Assembly: GCF_004803755.1 (NCBI RefSeq)
Contig: NZ_CP032311.1
Coordinates: 370,501 to 434,500 of the forward strand
Length of the DNA: 64,000 nt
Source of the DNA: Pseudomonas sp. DG56-2
GTDB lineage: Bacteria; Pseudomonadota; Gammaproteobacteria; Pseudomonadales; Pseudomonadaceae
Direction of reading: 5' to 3'
In this document: in pieces, positions 1 through 9,207 of the stretch
Position numbering within the stretch: the first letter of the stretch is position 1
How the letters are laid out: each line of letters begins with the position of its first letter
Program-made: the position numbers and the translations under genes
The notes under the pieces: generated by a model
Database searches by the model: none
Seen by the model: only the letters and a program-made list of their open reading frames with translations
What the model was told of the DNA's origin: nothing

Positions 1-1
1 T

Positions 2-2311
2 GAAGTCACCCTGTTACCTCGGGCGACGGTCAATGGCTATCACGACCACAACTTCCTCACCATTCACGAGCGCCTGACCGACCACCTCGGCGACCGGGCG
101 CCGATAGGTAGCGTACGCCAGCGTATGCATCGGGTGCGGGCCAAGCGTGTGGTTCTGGCAACCGGCGCTCATGAACGTCCGCTGGTGTATGGCAACAACG
201 ATGTGCCGGGCAATATGCTTGCCGGTGCGGTCTCTACCTATGTGCGTCGTTATGGTGTCGCGCCGGGCCGTAACATGGTGCTGTCGACCAATAACGACCA
301 CGCCTACCGTGTGGCCCTGGACTGGCACGACGCGGGCCTGAAAGTGGTCGCCATCGCCGACGCCCGCCACAACCCTCGTGGATCGCTGGTGGAAGAGGCG
401 CGGGCCAAGGGCATTCGGATTCTCACCTCCAGTGCGGTCATCGAGTCCCGCGGCAGCAAGCACGTAACCGCTGCGCGCGTGGCCGCGATTGACGTCAATG
501 CACATAAAGTCACCAGCCCGGGCGAATGGCTGGACTGCGATCTGGTGGCCACCTCCGGCGGCTACAGCCCGGTGGTGCATCTGGCTTCGCACTTGGGCGG
601 CAAGCCGACCTGGCGTGAAGACATTCTTGGCTTCGTGCCCGGTGATGCACCGCAAAAACGCGTGTGTGTCGGTGGCATCAATGGCGTTTTCGCCTTGGGC
701 GATTCGCTGGCTGATGGCTACGAAGGTGGCGTGCGCGCTGCAAGTGAAGCGGGGTTCAAGGCTGTGTCGGGGACGCTTCCAAAAGTCTTGGCGCGTCAGG
801 AAGAAGCGACGATCGCGCTGTTTCAGGTACCCCACGACAAGAACACTGCGCGGGCGCCGAAGCAATTCGTCGACCAGCAGAACGACGTGACCGCTGCGGC
901 TATCGAACTGGCCACGCGGGAGGGCTTCGAGTCGGTCGAGCACGTTAAACGCTATACCGCGCTGGGCTTTGGTACCGACCAGGGCAAGCTGGGCAATATC
1001 AATGGCCTGGCCATTGCTGCCCGCTCCATGGGCATTACCATTGCGCAGATGGGCACCACCATGTTCCGTCCCAACTACACGCCGGTCACCTTCGGCGCCG
1101 TGGCAGGGCGGCATTGCGGGCATCTTTTCGAACCGGTGCGTTTCACCGCACTGCATGCCTGGCACCTGAGAAACGGTGCCGAGTTCGAAGACGTTGGGCA
1201 GTGGAAGCGGCCATGGTACTTCCCGCGCAATGGCGAAGACATTCATGCCGCGGTTGCTCGTGAATGCAAGGCCGTGCGCGACAGCGTCGGCCTGCTCGAC
1301 GCCTCGACCCTGGGCAAGATCGACATCCAGGGCCCGGACGCACGCGAGTTCCTCAACCGTATCTACACCAACGCCTGGACCAAGCTGGATGTGGGCAAGG
1401 CCCGTTATGGCCTGATGTGCAAGGAAGACGGCATGGTCTTCGACGATGGCGTGACCGCCTGTGTCGGCGAAAACCATTTCATCATGACCACCACCACGGG
1501 CGGCGCGGCGCGTGTACTGCAGTGGCTGGAAATTTATCAGCAAACCGAATGGCCTGACTTGAAGGTGTACTTCACCTCGGTCACCGACCACTGGGCGACC
1601 CTGACCCTGTCTGGGCCAAACAGCCGCAAACTGCTGAGTGAAGTCAGCGACATCGACCTGGACAAGGACGCTTTCCCGTTCATGACCTGGAAAGAAGGTC
1701 TGGTCGCTGGCGTACCGGCGCGGGTATTCCGTATTTCCTTCACCGGGGAGCTTTCGTACGAGGTCAACATCCAGGCCAACTACGCTATGGGCGTGCTGGA
1801 GAAAATCGCCGAGGCTGGCAAGCAGTACAACCTCACCCCTTATGGCACCGAGACCATGCACGTCCTGAGGGCCGAGAAGGGTTTCATCATCGTCGGCCAG
1901 GACACCGATGGCTCGATGACGCCGGATGACTTGAACATGGGCTGGTGTGTAGGCCGGACCAAGCCGTTCTCATGGATCGGCTGGCGCGGTATGAACCGTG
2001 AGGATTGCGTGCGGGAAAATCGTAAACAGTTGGTCGGCCTCAAGCCTGTGGACCCGACCAAATGGCTGCCTGAAGGTGCGCAGTTGGTCTTCGATCCGAA
2101 GCAACCGATTCCGATGGACATGGTCGGTCACGTCACCTCCAGCTACGCCAGTAACTCCCTGGGCTATTCCTTCGCCATGGGCGTGGTCAAAGGCGGGCTC
2201 AAACGTATCGGCGAACGCGTCTACTCGCCGCAGGCGGATGGCAGCGTAATCGAGGCAGAGATCTGCTCCTCGGTGTTCTTCGATCCAAAGGGTGAGCGGC
2301 AGAACATCTAG
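2..2311 (+). CDS. soxA: Sarcosine oxidase alpha subunit, 5' end outside window
   Basis: Large subunit of heterotetrameric sarcosine oxidase, which oxidatively demethylates sarcosine to glycine and passes the one-carbon unit to tetrahydrofolate. About 770 residues are visible and the reading frame is open to the left edge, so the N-terminus lies outside. The first part is the dinucleotide-binding oxidoreductase section (LATGAHERPLVYGNND near the start). The second half is a GcvT-like aminomethyltransferase domain (YGLMCKEDGMVFDDG, LTLSGPNSRKLL, GELSYEVNI). It is followed by soxG, purU and fdhA on the same strand, the order known for Pseudomonas sarcosine operons, so soxB and soxD are expected upstream. 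The assignment is firm; only the start is missing. Confidence 0.96.
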   Translation, partial: EVTLLPRATVNGYHDHNFLTIHERLTDHLGDRAPIGSVRQRMHRVRAKRVVLATGAHERPLVYGNNDVPGNMLAGAVSTYVRRYGVAPGRNMVLSTNNDHAYRVALDWHDAGLKVVAIADARHNPRGSLVEEARAKGIRILTSSAVIESRGSKHVTAARVAAIDVNAHKVTSPGEWLDCDLVATSGGYSPVVHLASHLGGKPTWREDILGFVPGDAPQKRVCVGGINGVFALGDSLADGYEGGVRAASEAGFKAVSGTLPKVLARQEEATIALFQVPHDKNTARAPKQFVDQQNDVTAAAIELATREGFESVEHVKRYTALGFGTDQGKLGNINGLAIAARSMGITIAQMGTTMFRPNYTPVTFGAVAGRHCGHLFEPVRFTALHAWHLRNGAEFEDVGQWKRPWYFPRNGEDIHAAVARECKAVRDSVGLLDASTLGKIDIQGPDAREFLNRIYTNAWTKLDVGKARYGLMCKEDGMVFDDGVTACVGENHFIMTTTTGGAARVLQWLEIYQQTEWPDLKVYFTSVTDHWATLTLSGPNSRKLLSEVSDIDLDKDAFPFMTWKEGLVAGVPARVFRISFTGELSYEVNIQANYAMGVLEKIAEAGKQYNLTPYGTETMHVLRAEKGFIIVGQDTDGSMTPDDLNMGWCVGRTKPFSWIGWRGMNREDCVRENRKQLVGLKPVDPTKWLPEGAQLVFDPKQPIPMDMVGHVTSSYASNSLGYSFAMGVVKGGLKRIGERVYSPQADGSVIEAEICSSVFFDPKGERQNI

Positions 2312-2355
2312 GAGCAGCACTGACCCGCGGTGACTTCGCTGCAGCCGGCAGCGCA

Positions 2356-2384
2356 TCGCGGGACAAGTCCGCTGCTACTGGCAG
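2356..2384. repeat. REP-like element between soxA and soxG
   Basis: The gap between soxA and soxG holds TCGCGGGACAAGTCCGCT followed by a short tail. This is the typical Pseudomonas REP core: an imperfect palindrome around GGACAAGTCC with a GCTnCTAC tail. It is a single copy inside an operon, so it would be transcribed and could fold in the mRNA. Called by similarity to the general REP pattern, not by a search. Confidence 0.55.
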
Positions 2385-2411
2385 GTCCACAGAATTCAAG
2401 GCAGGTGAGTA

Positions 2412-3044
2412 ATGAGCACGATCAACGTTTACCAGCAACGCCCAGGCAACGACGTCAAGGCAGAGTCGCCACTGCATCACGCCGACCTGTCCAGCCTGGT
2501 CGGCAAAGGCCGCAAGAACGCCGGGGTAACTCTGCGCGAGCATAAGTTTTTGGGTCATTTGACCTTGCGTGGCGATGGCCGTGATCCGGCTTTTGCTGGT
2601 GGTGTATTCAAGGCCTTGGGGTTGGAGTTGCCGGTGGCACTGACCGTAGTTGCCAATGGCGAGATGTCGCTGCAGTGGCTTGGTCCGGACGAATGGCTGC
2701 TGATCGTTGCCGGTGGTCAGGAGTTCGCCGTCGAACAGAAACTGCGTGATGCCCTCGAGGGCCAGCATATCCAGGTGGTCAATGTCAGTGGCGGGCAAAC
2801 CCTGTTGGAACTGAGCGGCCCGAATGTTCGCGAAGTGCTGATGAAGTCCACCAGCTACGATGTACATCCAAACAACTTTCCCGTCGGCAAGGCCGTGGGC
2901 ACAGTGTTCGCCAAGTCGCAATTGGTGATCCGCCGAACCGGCGAGGAAACCTGGGAGCTGCTGATTCGTCGTAGCTTCTCCGACTACTGGTGGTTGTGGC
3001 TGCAGGACGCAGCGGCTGAATACGGTTTGAGCATCGAGGCCTAG
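2412..3044 (+). CDS. soxG: Sarcosine oxidase gamma subunit
   Basis: Small gamma subunit of heterotetrameric sarcosine oxidase, 210 residues, the usual family length. It resembles a reduced GcvT fold and holds the flavin-containing complex together rather than carrying the active site. Visible family features are the N-terminal LGHLTLRGD region, GPDEWLLIV in the middle and LLIRRSFSDYWWLWLQDA near the end. The ATG at 2412 follows a GGCAGGTGAG purine stretch. It lies 100 bases after soxA, an operon gap that contains a REP-like palindrome, and 11 bases before purU. Confidence 0.95.
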   Translation: MSTINVYQQRPGNDVKAESPLHHADLSSLVGKGRKNAGVTLREHKFLGHLTLRGDGRDPAFAGGVFKALGLELPVALTVVANGEMSLQWLGPDEWLLIVAGGQEFAVEQKLRDALEGQHIQVVNVSGGQTLLELSGPNVREVLMKSTSYDVHPNNFPVGKAVGTVFAKSQLVIRRTGEETWELLIRRSFSDYWWLWLQDAAAEYGLSIEA

Positions 3045-3055
3045 GGAGCGACATC

Positions 3056-3913
3056 ATGAGCCGAGCACCGGACACCTGGATTCTTACCGCTGACTGTCCG
3101 AGCCTGCTCGGCACTGTGGATGTGGTGACCCGATATTTGTATGAGCAGCATTGCTATGTCACCGAGCACCACTCGTTCGATGACCGTCTGTCTGGGCGCT
3201 TCTTCATTCGGGTGGAGTTCCGCCAGTCGGATGACTTCGATGAGGTCAATTTCCGCGCCGGCCTTGCCGAGCGTGGCGAAGCCTTCGGCATGCTGTTCGA
3301 GCTGACTGCGCCCAAGCATCGGCCGAAAGTAGTGATCATGGTTTCCAAAGCTGACCACTGCCTCAACGACCTGCTTTACCGCCAGCGCATCGGGCAGTTG
3401 AGCATGGACGTTGTGGCGGTGATCTCCAACCACCCCGACCTTGAGCCGTTGGCTCATTGGCACCGTATTCCCTATTACCACTTCGCCCTTGATCCGCACG
3501 ACAAACCGGCGCAAGAGCGCAAGGTGCTGCAGGTAATCGAGGAGTCTGGGGCAGAGCTGGTGATTCTTGCCCGCTACATGCAAGTACTGTCGCCAGAGTT
3601 GTGCCGCAAGCTCGATGGTTGGGCAATCAACATCCATCACTCCCTGCTGCCCGGCTTCAAGGGCGCCAAGCCTTATCACCAGGCTTACAACAAGGGCGTG
3701 AAACTGGTCGGGGCCACGGCCCATTACATCAACAACGACCTCGACGAAGGGCCGATCATCGCCCAGGGCGTGGAATCGGTCGACCACAGTCATTATCCCG
3801 AAGACCTGATCGCCAAGGGTCGTGACATCGAGTGCCTCACGTTGGCGCGGGCGGTGGGCTATCACATCGAGCGACGGGTGTTTTTGAACGCCAACCGCAC
3901 GGTCGTGCTTTGA
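3056..3913 (+). CDS. purU: Formyltetrahydrofolate deformylase
   Basis: Hydrolyses 10-formyltetrahydrofolate to formate and tetrahydrofolate. In this operon it recycles the folate loaded by sarcosine demethylation. The protein has 285 residues: an N-terminal ACT domain (about 5-85, starting WILTADCPSLLGTVD) and a formyltransferase domain. The catalytic motif NIHHSLLPGFKGAKPY begins around residue 192, and the Asp lies in NNDLDEGPII. It starts 11 bases after soxG and is followed by fdhA, which fits channelling of C1 units to formate and on to CO2. Cytoplasmic. Confidence 0.95.
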   Translation: MSRAPDTWILTADCPSLLGTVDVVTRYLYEQHCYVTEHHSFDDRLSGRFFIRVEFRQSDDFDEVNFRAGLAERGEAFGMLFELTAPKHRPKVVIMVSKADHCLNDLLYRQRIGQLSMDVVAVISNHPDLEPLAHWHRIPYYHFALDPHDKPAQERKVLQVIEESGAELVILARYMQVLSPELCRKLDGWAINIHHSLLPGFKGAKPYHQAYNKGVKLVGATAHYINNDLDEGPIIAQGVESVDHSHYPEDLIAKGRDIECLTLARAVGYHIERRVFLNANRTVVL

Positions 3914-4023
3914 TCGCGGGGCAAGCCCTGCAATAGAAACAACAGATTCCAGTAATACAGCGCCGCCTGCGGGCTGCGCACTTTGCACCGCTACATAACA
4001 ACAAACTTTAGCGAGGTAAAAGC

Positions 4024-5223
4024 ATGTCTGGTAATCGTGGTGTCGTGTATCTGGGCGGCGGTAAGGTCGAGGTGCAAAAAATTGACTACCCGAAAATGCA
4101 GGATCCGCGTGGCAAGAAGATCGAGCACGGGGTGATTCTGAGGGTGGTCTCCACCAACATCTGCGGCTCAGACCAGCACATGGTGCGTGGCCGCACCACA
4201 GCCCAGGTCGGTCTGGTGCTGGGCCATGAAATCACCGGTGAGGTGATCGAAAAAGGTCGGGATGTAGAGAACCTGCAGATCGGTGATCTGGTTTCAGTGC
4301 CATTCAACGTCGCCTGCGGCCGCTGCCGTTCGTGCAAGGAACAGCACACCGGTGTCTGCCTGACCGTTAACCCGGCGCGTGCCGGGGGTGCCTATGGCTA
4401 TGTCGACATGGGTGACTGGACCGGTGGCCAGGCCGAGTACGTGCTGGTGCCGTACGCCGACTTCAACTTGCTGAAACTGCCTAACCGCGACAAGGCCATG
4501 GAGAAAATCCGCGACCTGACCTGTCTCTCCGACATTCTGCCAACCGGGTACCACGGCGCAGTTACCGCCGGTGTCGGTCCGGGCAGCTCGGTGTACATCG
4601 CCGGTGCCGGCCCGGTGGGCCTGGCGGCCGCGGCTTCGGCGCGCTTACTGGGTGCTGCGGTAGTCATTGTCGGGGACGTCAACCCGGTGCGCCTGGCCCA
4701 CGCCAAGGCACAAGGTTTTGAAATTGCAGACTTGTCACAGGACACCCCGCTGCATGAGCAGATCGCCAATCTGCTGGGCGAGCCGGAAGTCGATTGCGCG
4801 GTCGATGCCGTAGGCTTTGAGGCGCGTGGTCATGGCCATGCCGGTGCCAAGCATGAAGCTCCTGCCACCGTGCTCAATTCACTGATGGGCGTTGTGCGGG
4901 TCGCGGGCAAGATCGGCATTCCAGGTCTGTATGTCACCGAAGACCCGGGAGCGGTGGATGCTGCGGCGAAGATCGGTAGCTTGAGCATCCGTTTTGGCCT
5001 TGGTTGGGCCAAGTCACATAGCTTCCACACCGGACAAACCCCGGTAATGAAATACAACCGCCAACTGATGCAGGCCATCATGTGGGACCGCATCAACATT
5101 GCCGAAGTAGTGGGTGTGCAGGTCATCAGCCTGGATCAGGCGCCTGAAGGCTATGGCGAGTTTGATGCTGGAGTACCGAAGAAGTTTGTGATCGATCCGC
5201 ACAAACTGTTCAGCGCGGCGTAA
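4024..5223 (+). CDS. fdhA: Glutathione-independent formaldehyde dehydrogenase
   Basis: Zinc-containing, NAD-linked formaldehyde dehydrogenase that oxidises formaldehyde to formate without glutathione. It has 399 residues, matching the P. putida enzyme. The catalytic zinc Cys is residue 47 in NICGSDQHM, followed by GHEITGEV. The structural zinc loop CGRCRSCKEQHTGVC is complete, and the Rossmann motif is GAGPVGLAAAASARLLGA. It detoxifies formaldehyde released when sarcosine is demethylated, which explains its position at the end of the sox operon. The 110-base gap after purU could hold its own promoter, but I see no clear one. A good AGGT Shine-Dalgarno lies before the ATG. Confidence 0.95.
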   Translation: MSGNRGVVYLGGGKVEVQKIDYPKMQDPRGKKIEHGVILRVVSTNICGSDQHMVRGRTTAQVGLVLGHEITGEVIEKGRDVENLQIGDLVSVPFNVACGRCRSCKEQHTGVCLTVNPARAGGAYGYVDMGDWTGGQAEYVLVPYADFNLLKLPNRDKAMEKIRDLTCLSDILPTGYHGAVTAGVGPGSSVYIAGAGPVGLAAAASARLLGAAVVIVGDVNPVRLAHAKAQGFEIADLSQDTPLHEQIANLLGEPEVDCAVDAVGFEARGHGHAGAKHEAPATVLNSLMGVVRVAGKIGIPGLYVTEDPGAVDAAAKIGSLSIRFGLGWAKSHSFHTGQTPVMKYNRQLMQAIMWDRINIAEVVGVQVISLDQAPEGYGEFDAGVPKKFVIDPHKLFSAA

Positions 5224-5227
5224 GACC

Positions 5228-5295
5228 ATCGCTGGGCGCGGCCGCTCCCACCGCACGTGCATCACTACTCGGTAGAAGCGGGCGTGCCCAGCGAT
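5228..5295. repeat. Inverted pair of REP-like elements after fdhA
   Basis: Arms at 5228-5250 and 5273-5295 start ATCGCTGGGC and end GCCCAGCGAT. They stay complementary, with a few mismatches, through the CGCT core and CCCA/TAGA tail. This is a head-to-head REP pair that can fold into one long hairpin. It sits just after the fdhA stop and probably marks the 3' end of the sox operon transcript. Confidence 0.6.
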
Positions 5296-5371
5296 ACGCT
5301 CAAAGCCACAGCGCATCCCAATGCGGATAATCCCCTGGGTCTTTATGTGGCCCAGGCTCGGCGGCAACCGC

Positions 5372-5399
5372 GGAACATTCGGCCGTCCGAGCAGTCCAA
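5372..5399 (+). promoter_or_regulatory. Candidate AlgU (sigma-22) promoter
   Basis: GGAACAT at 5372-5378, a 16-base spacer and TCCAA at 5395-5399. The AlgU/AlgT consensus described for fluorescent pseudomonads is GGAACTT-N16/17-TCCAA, so this differs at one base. It is 40 bases upstream of the ATG of the DUF2780 gene, a normal distance for a promoter. Confidence 0.55.
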
Positions 5400-5439
5400 T
5401 CCTCGTTTTCCCTGCCTTTACGGCTGACGAGGTCTATTC

Positions 5440-6006
5440 ATGAAACGTTTTGCGCTGGTCACTCTGATGACCCTGGCTGCCAGCTCGGCATTTGCCTTTA
5501 ATCTCAGCGATGCGGCCAACGCCGTTTCTGCCATGCAAGGCAACAAGGACGGTGCTGCCGTGCAGGCGCCCGCCGCTTCGGCGAATTTACTCAATACCCT
5601 CGGCAGTGAGCTGAAAGTTACCCCTGAGCAAGCTATCGGCGGTACCGGTGCCTTGCTGGGGCTTGCTCGCAATCAGTTGAGCAGCACCGATTACGAACAA
5701 CTGAGCAAGGCCGTGCCGGGGTTGGATATGCTTTCCGGCGAAAATGCTCTGGGTGGTTTGAGCGGGCTGGGCGATTTGCTTGGCAAGAGCGGTAAGTCGT
5801 CGGCGCTGAGCAATGCCCTGGGCGACAACGTTAAAAATACCACTGACCTGAACAATGCTTTCAGTGCCCTGGGCATGGACTCCGGCATGATCGGCCAATT
5901 TGCCCCGCTGATTCTGCAGTACCTCGGTCAGCAGGGCGTTGCCGGCTCGCTGCTGCAGAGCCTTGGTGGTCTGTGGGGAACTCCTGCGGCTATACCGTCG
6001 GTATAA
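5440..6006 (+). CDS. DUF2780-family exported protein
   Basis: A 188-residue protein starting with a clear Sec signal peptide (MKRFALVTLMTLAASSAFAF, cleavage likely near residue 19). The rest is rich in Gly, Ser, Leu and Asn with repeated Gly-Leu stretches, and matches in style the DUF2780 proteins common in Pseudomonas. It is probably periplasmic or loosely outer-membrane associated; its function is unknown. It has its own candidate AlgU promoter, which suggests envelope-stress or osmotic control. It converges on the permease gene, with only six bases between the stops. Confidence 0.75.
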   Translation: MKRFALVTLMTLAASSAFAFNLSDAANAVSAMQGNKDGAAVQAPAASANLLNTLGSELKVTPEQAIGGTGALLGLARNQLSSTDYEQLSKAVPGLDMLSGENALGGLSGLGDLLGKSGKSSALSNALGDNVKNTTDLNNAFSALGMDSGMIGQFAPLILQYLGQQGVAGSLLQSLGGLWGTPAAIPSV

Positions 6007-6012
6007 CGCCGC

Positions 6013-7377
6013 TCAGCCTGCTTCGGAAAAATTCACCATGCGCACCGGGCGACGGAAGCCGCCCGTGAGCACCAGCAGATATGCCAGGCCCAGGCCGAAC
6101 CAGCTCAAACCTATGGTCAAGGTCAGGGTCGACAGGCTGGTCCAAAGCCACAGGGTAAGGCTCATGCCCACCAGGGGAACCAGACCATAACGCAGCAACC
6201 CCGACAGGTTGCGATGGCAGATTTCACTGATCAAGTGTGTGCGAATCACCGCCAGGTTTACCGCCGAGAATGCCACCAGCGCACCGAAGCTGATCAGCGA
6301 TGCCAAGGTAGCGAGGTCGATGACCAGCGCCAGCAGGGAAAACGCCGAAACCACCAAGGTTGCGACTACGGGTGTACCGAAACGCGGCGAAAGTCTGGCG
6401 AACCAGCGCTGTGGCAATACGTTGTCGCGGCCCATGGTGTAGAGGATTCGCGATACCGCCGCTTGCGACGCCAGGGCCGAGCCCAGGCTTCCAGCGACAA
6501 AGGCTGCGGTGAAGAAGTTGGCCAGGAACTGACCGCCGGCCTTGAACATCACCTCGTTGGCCGCCGCATCGGTATTGGCGAAATGACTTCCTGGCAGCAC
6601 CAGTTGGCTGATGTAGGCCAGCAGGGTGAACAGCAAGCCCGCACCCAGCGTCGTGAGAATGATCGCCCGTGGTACGTCTCGGCGTGGATCCTTGGTTTCC
6701 TCGGCCAGGGTCGACACAGCATCAAAGCCAAGGAATGACAAACACAGCACTGCCGCACCCGCCATCAACTGAGTAAAGCCCGGTTGGCTGCCATCGCCAA
6801 GCAGCGGCGAGAGCACATCGACGGGTGCACCTGCGCCCAGGGTCTTGAACGACAGCGCCACAAAAACACCGATGAAGATGATCTGCGCACCGACAATCAG
6901 ATTGCTGGCCTTGGCCACCGAGTGAATACCGATCACGTTGAGCACTGTGACCAAGGTGATCGAGCCGAGAATGAGCGTCCACACTGGAATGCTTGGGAAG
7001 GCGATATTGAGGAACAGGCCGATGAGCAGGTAATTGATCATCGGAATGAACAGGTAATCGAGCAGCAGCGACCAGCCAGCGAGAAAGCCGACGTTCGCTC
7101 CGAACGCCAGATTGGTGTAGGAGTAGGCAGAGCCAGCCACTGGAAAGCGCCGAACCATGAAACTGTAAGACGTCGCAGTGAACAGCATGGCCAGCAGGGT
7201 AACCAGATAGGCACCAGCAGTGCGCCCTCCGGTGATTTCGGTAACGATGCCGTAGGTGGTGAATATGGTCAGGGGAACCATGTACACCAAGCCGAAAAAC
7301 ACCAGGGCAGGAAGGCCGAGGACGCGGCGCAGTTGGGCGGAATCTGCCTGGGCAGCATTGCTGGGTTGATTGGCCAT
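6013..7377 (-). CDS. APC-family amino acid/polyamine permease
   Basis: 454-residue integral membrane protein with about 12 predicted transmembrane segments. The first helix region (LPALVFFGLVYMVPLTIFTTYGI) and the conserved loop FLGFDAVSTLAEETKDPRRDVP are typical of the APC superfamily, nearest in style to the PuuP/YbaT-like branch. Substrate cannot be read from sequence; a polyamine or amino acid is likely. It stands alone, converging with the DUF2780 gene and lying upstream of the acyltransferase on the same strand with a 117-base AT-rich gap. The ATG at 7377 is well placed before the first helix. Confidence 0.8.
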   Translation of the reverse strand: MANQPSNAAQADSAQLRRVLGLPALVFFGLVYMVPLTIFTTYGIVTEITGGRTAGAYLVTLLAMLFTATSYSFMVRRFPVAGSAYSYTNLAFGANVGFLAGWSLLLDYLFIPMINYLLIGLFLNIAFPSIPVWTLILGSITLVTVLNVIGIHSVAKASNLIVGAQIIFIGVFVALSFKTLGAGAPVDVLSPLLGDGSQPGFTQLMAGAAVLCLSFLGFDAVSTLAEETKDPRRDVPRAIILTTLGAGLLFTLLAYISQLVLPGSHFANTDAAANEVMFKAGGQFLANFFTAAFVAGSLGSALASQAAVSRILYTMGRDNVLPQRWFARLSPRFGTPVVATLVVSAFSLLALVIDLATLASLISFGALVAFSAVNLAVIRTHLISEICHRNLSGLLRYGLVPLVGMSLTLWLWTSLSTLTLTIGLSWFGLGLAYLLVLTGGFRRPVRMVNFSEAG

Positions 7378-7493
7378 TTATCGATCCGAGCGTTTTTGTA
7401 TTTATTTGTTGCTCGATTTTTATCCAGTTAAATGGCCAATAGCAAAGAAGAATCCCTAATGTTGATTATTAAGACAGGTTTTAATCGAACGCT

Positions 7494-8411
7494 TCAGGCC
7501 TCTGGTCGTGGGCTTGTCCGTGCCTGATCAAGCTCCGCTTTCAAGGTCTCGATACGCTGGTCCTTAGCATGCCAAAGTTGGTTGACCCAGTCTTGCACCG
7601 CCTGGCGTACAGCAGGATCGTTCTCGTAGTCACCCTTGTACAGAGCCGGATCAAGTTCGCGTACCTGGATATCGATGATGACCTTGGGTACCGCGCCACT
7701 GAGTAAATCCCAGAACCCTGGCGCCTTGTCGCCGGGATAAACGATTGTCACGTCGAGCAGAGCGTCCAGTTGCTCGCCCAGCGCTGCGAGGACGAAGGCT
7801 ACGCCTCCAGCCTTGGGTTTGAGTAGATGTTTGAACGGTGACTGCTGCGCCGCACGTTTGGCTTCGGTAAAGCGTGTGCCCTCAAGGTAATTGACCACGG
7901 TGACCGGCTGGCGCTTGAACAATTCACAGGCTGCCTTGGTGATTTCCAGGTCCTGGCCCTTGAGTTGCGGATGCTTATCGAGAAACGCCTTGCTGTAGCG
8001 CTTCATGAAAGGGTAATCCAGCGCCCACCAGGCCAAGCCCAATAGCGGCACCCAGATCAGTTCCTTTTTAAGGAAGAATTTGAAGAAAGGGATACGTCGG
8101 TTGAGCACCTGGATCAGCGCCGGGATATCTACCCAGCTTTGGTGGTTACTGATGGCCAGATAAGACGTGTCCAGGCGCAGGCCGTCAGCGCCGCGAACCT
8201 CCCATTTGGTGGGAATGCACACGCGAAAAATAAGTTTGTCGATTTCGGCCCAGGTTTCGGCAATCCACATTACCGCCCAAGAAGCGTAGTCACGGTACCG
8301 ACCGGGTAAAACCAGTTTGAACAGGGCAAAGACCATCAGTGGGCCGATCAGGACCAAGGTGTTGAGCAGCAACAGCGAGGTCACAAGAATGCCCGTTAGT
8401 AAGCGGCGCAT
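7494..8411 (-). CDS. PlsC-family acyltransferase (YihG-like)
   Basis: 305-residue membrane-anchored acyltransferase of the 1-acylglycerol-3-phosphate acyltransferase family. The start at MRRLLTGILV is preferred because it begins the N-terminal membrane helix; an in-frame Met 33 codons upstream would add an unlikely leader. The HX4D motif is NHQSWVD (His90, Asp95) and the substrate motif is YLEGTRFTEAKR. The length and the C-terminal extension after the catalytic core fit the YihG branch rather than PlsC itself, so it probably remodels phospholipid acyl chains. It is divergent from the protease gene at 8592. Confidence 0.82.
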   Translation of the reverse strand: MRRLLTGILVTSLLLLNTLVLIGPLMVFALFKLVLPGRYRDYASWAVMWIAETWAEIDKLIFRVCIPTKWEVRGADGLRLDTSYLAISNHQSWVDIPALIQVLNRRIPFFKFFLKKELIWVPLLGLAWWALDYPFMKRYSKAFLDKHPQLKGQDLEITKAACELFKRQPVTVVNYLEGTRFTEAKRAAQQSPFKHLLKPKAGGVAFVLAALGEQLDALLDVTIVYPGDKAPGFWDLLSGAVPKVIIDIQVRELDPALYKGDYENDPAVRQAVQDWVNQLWHAKDQRIETLKAELDQARTSPRPEA

Positions 8412-8591
8412 AAGAAAGCTCTTATATTCAAGTAGGCGACCGGCAATGATAAGCACCCTAACGGCATACGCCAAATGCTCGGGTCCGGTTGCAGGGCACA
8501 AATGTTTCACATTGTGTTGAATAGACTGTTCGCGCGAACCTATCCTGCCTTCGCAGTCTAATCACTGTCTTATCTCAAGGAAGCGGATCCT

Positions 8592-9095
8592 GTGAAACCT
8601 GTACTCGCATTGCTGTCGTTGCTGGCCCTTCCGGTGATGGCTGCTGAACCAACCCTGTATGGCCGTTATGAATACATTACGCTGCCAGAGTTTGGCGGTG
8701 AAACCTTGAAAGCCAAGATGGACACCGGCGCACTCACCGCCTCGCTGTCGGCCAAGGACATTGAAATGTTCACCCGTGATGGAGAGGACTGGGTGCGTTT
8801 TCGCCTGGCGACCAAGGAATCTGATGGCAAGGTCTATGAACACAAGCTGGCGCGCATCAGCAAGATCAAGAACCGCGCGGACGAAGATGAAGACGGCGAA
8901 GGCGCGGAGGTCAGCAAGCGCCCGGTGGTAGACCTTGAACTCTGCCTGGGCGACGTCAAGCGCACGGTGGAGGTGAACCTCACCGACCGAAGCAGCTTCA
9001 ACTACCCGCTGTTGATCGGCGCCAAGGCCTTGCGCGAGTTCAAGGCCGCGGTGAATCCGGCGCGGCGTTTCACCGCCGGCAAGCCCGAGTGTTGA
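8592..9095 (+). CDS. Retropepsin-like 'ATP-dependent zinc protease' family protein
   Basis: 167 residues with an N-terminal signal peptide (MKPVLALLSLLALPVMAAEP). The core is a pepsin-fold domain with KMDTGALTASLSA (Asp44), the Asp-Thr-Gly signature of the family long named ATP-dependent zinc protease (PF05618), and ending YPLLIGAKALREF. The signal peptide and the aspartate signature argue for a periplasmic aspartyl-protease fold rather than an ATP- or zinc-dependent enzyme. The start is GTG at 8592, 9 bases after an AAGGA Shine-Dalgarno. No operon partner; it lies just upstream of creB. Confidence 0.8.
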   Translation: MKPVLALLSLLALPVMAAEPTLYGRYEYITLPEFGGETLKAKMDTGALTASLSAKDIEMFTRDGEDWVRFRLATKESDGKVYEHKLARISKIKNRADEDEDGEGAEVSKRPVVDLELCLGDVKRTVEVNLTDRSSFNYPLLIGAKALREFKAAVNPARRFTAGKPEC

Positions 9096-9118
9096 TAGCT
9101 GCGTCAGGTTCAGGCGCC

Positions 9119-9205
9119 GAGCTACAAGCTGCAAGAAAAGGCACTTCAGTGTAACGTCACGCTATCTGCTTCTACTTGAAGCGTGTAGCTTGAGGCTTGC
9201 AGCTC
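9119..9205. repeat. AGCTnCAAGCT-type inverted repeat before creB
   Basis: GAGCTACAAGCTGCAAG at 9119-9135 is answered by GTAGCTT and CTTGCAGCTC at 9186-9206. The halves are partly complementary (exact AGCTGCAAG/CTTGCAGCT arms) about 60 bases apart. Similar AGCTTGCAGCT/AAGCTACAAG words are common between Pseudomonas genes. It overlaps the presumed creB leader. Confidence 0.4.
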
Positions 9206-9207
9206 CC

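Noticed and set aside
14..1861. Minus-strand ORF opposite soxA
   Set aside because: Shadow of soxA; no recognisable motif.
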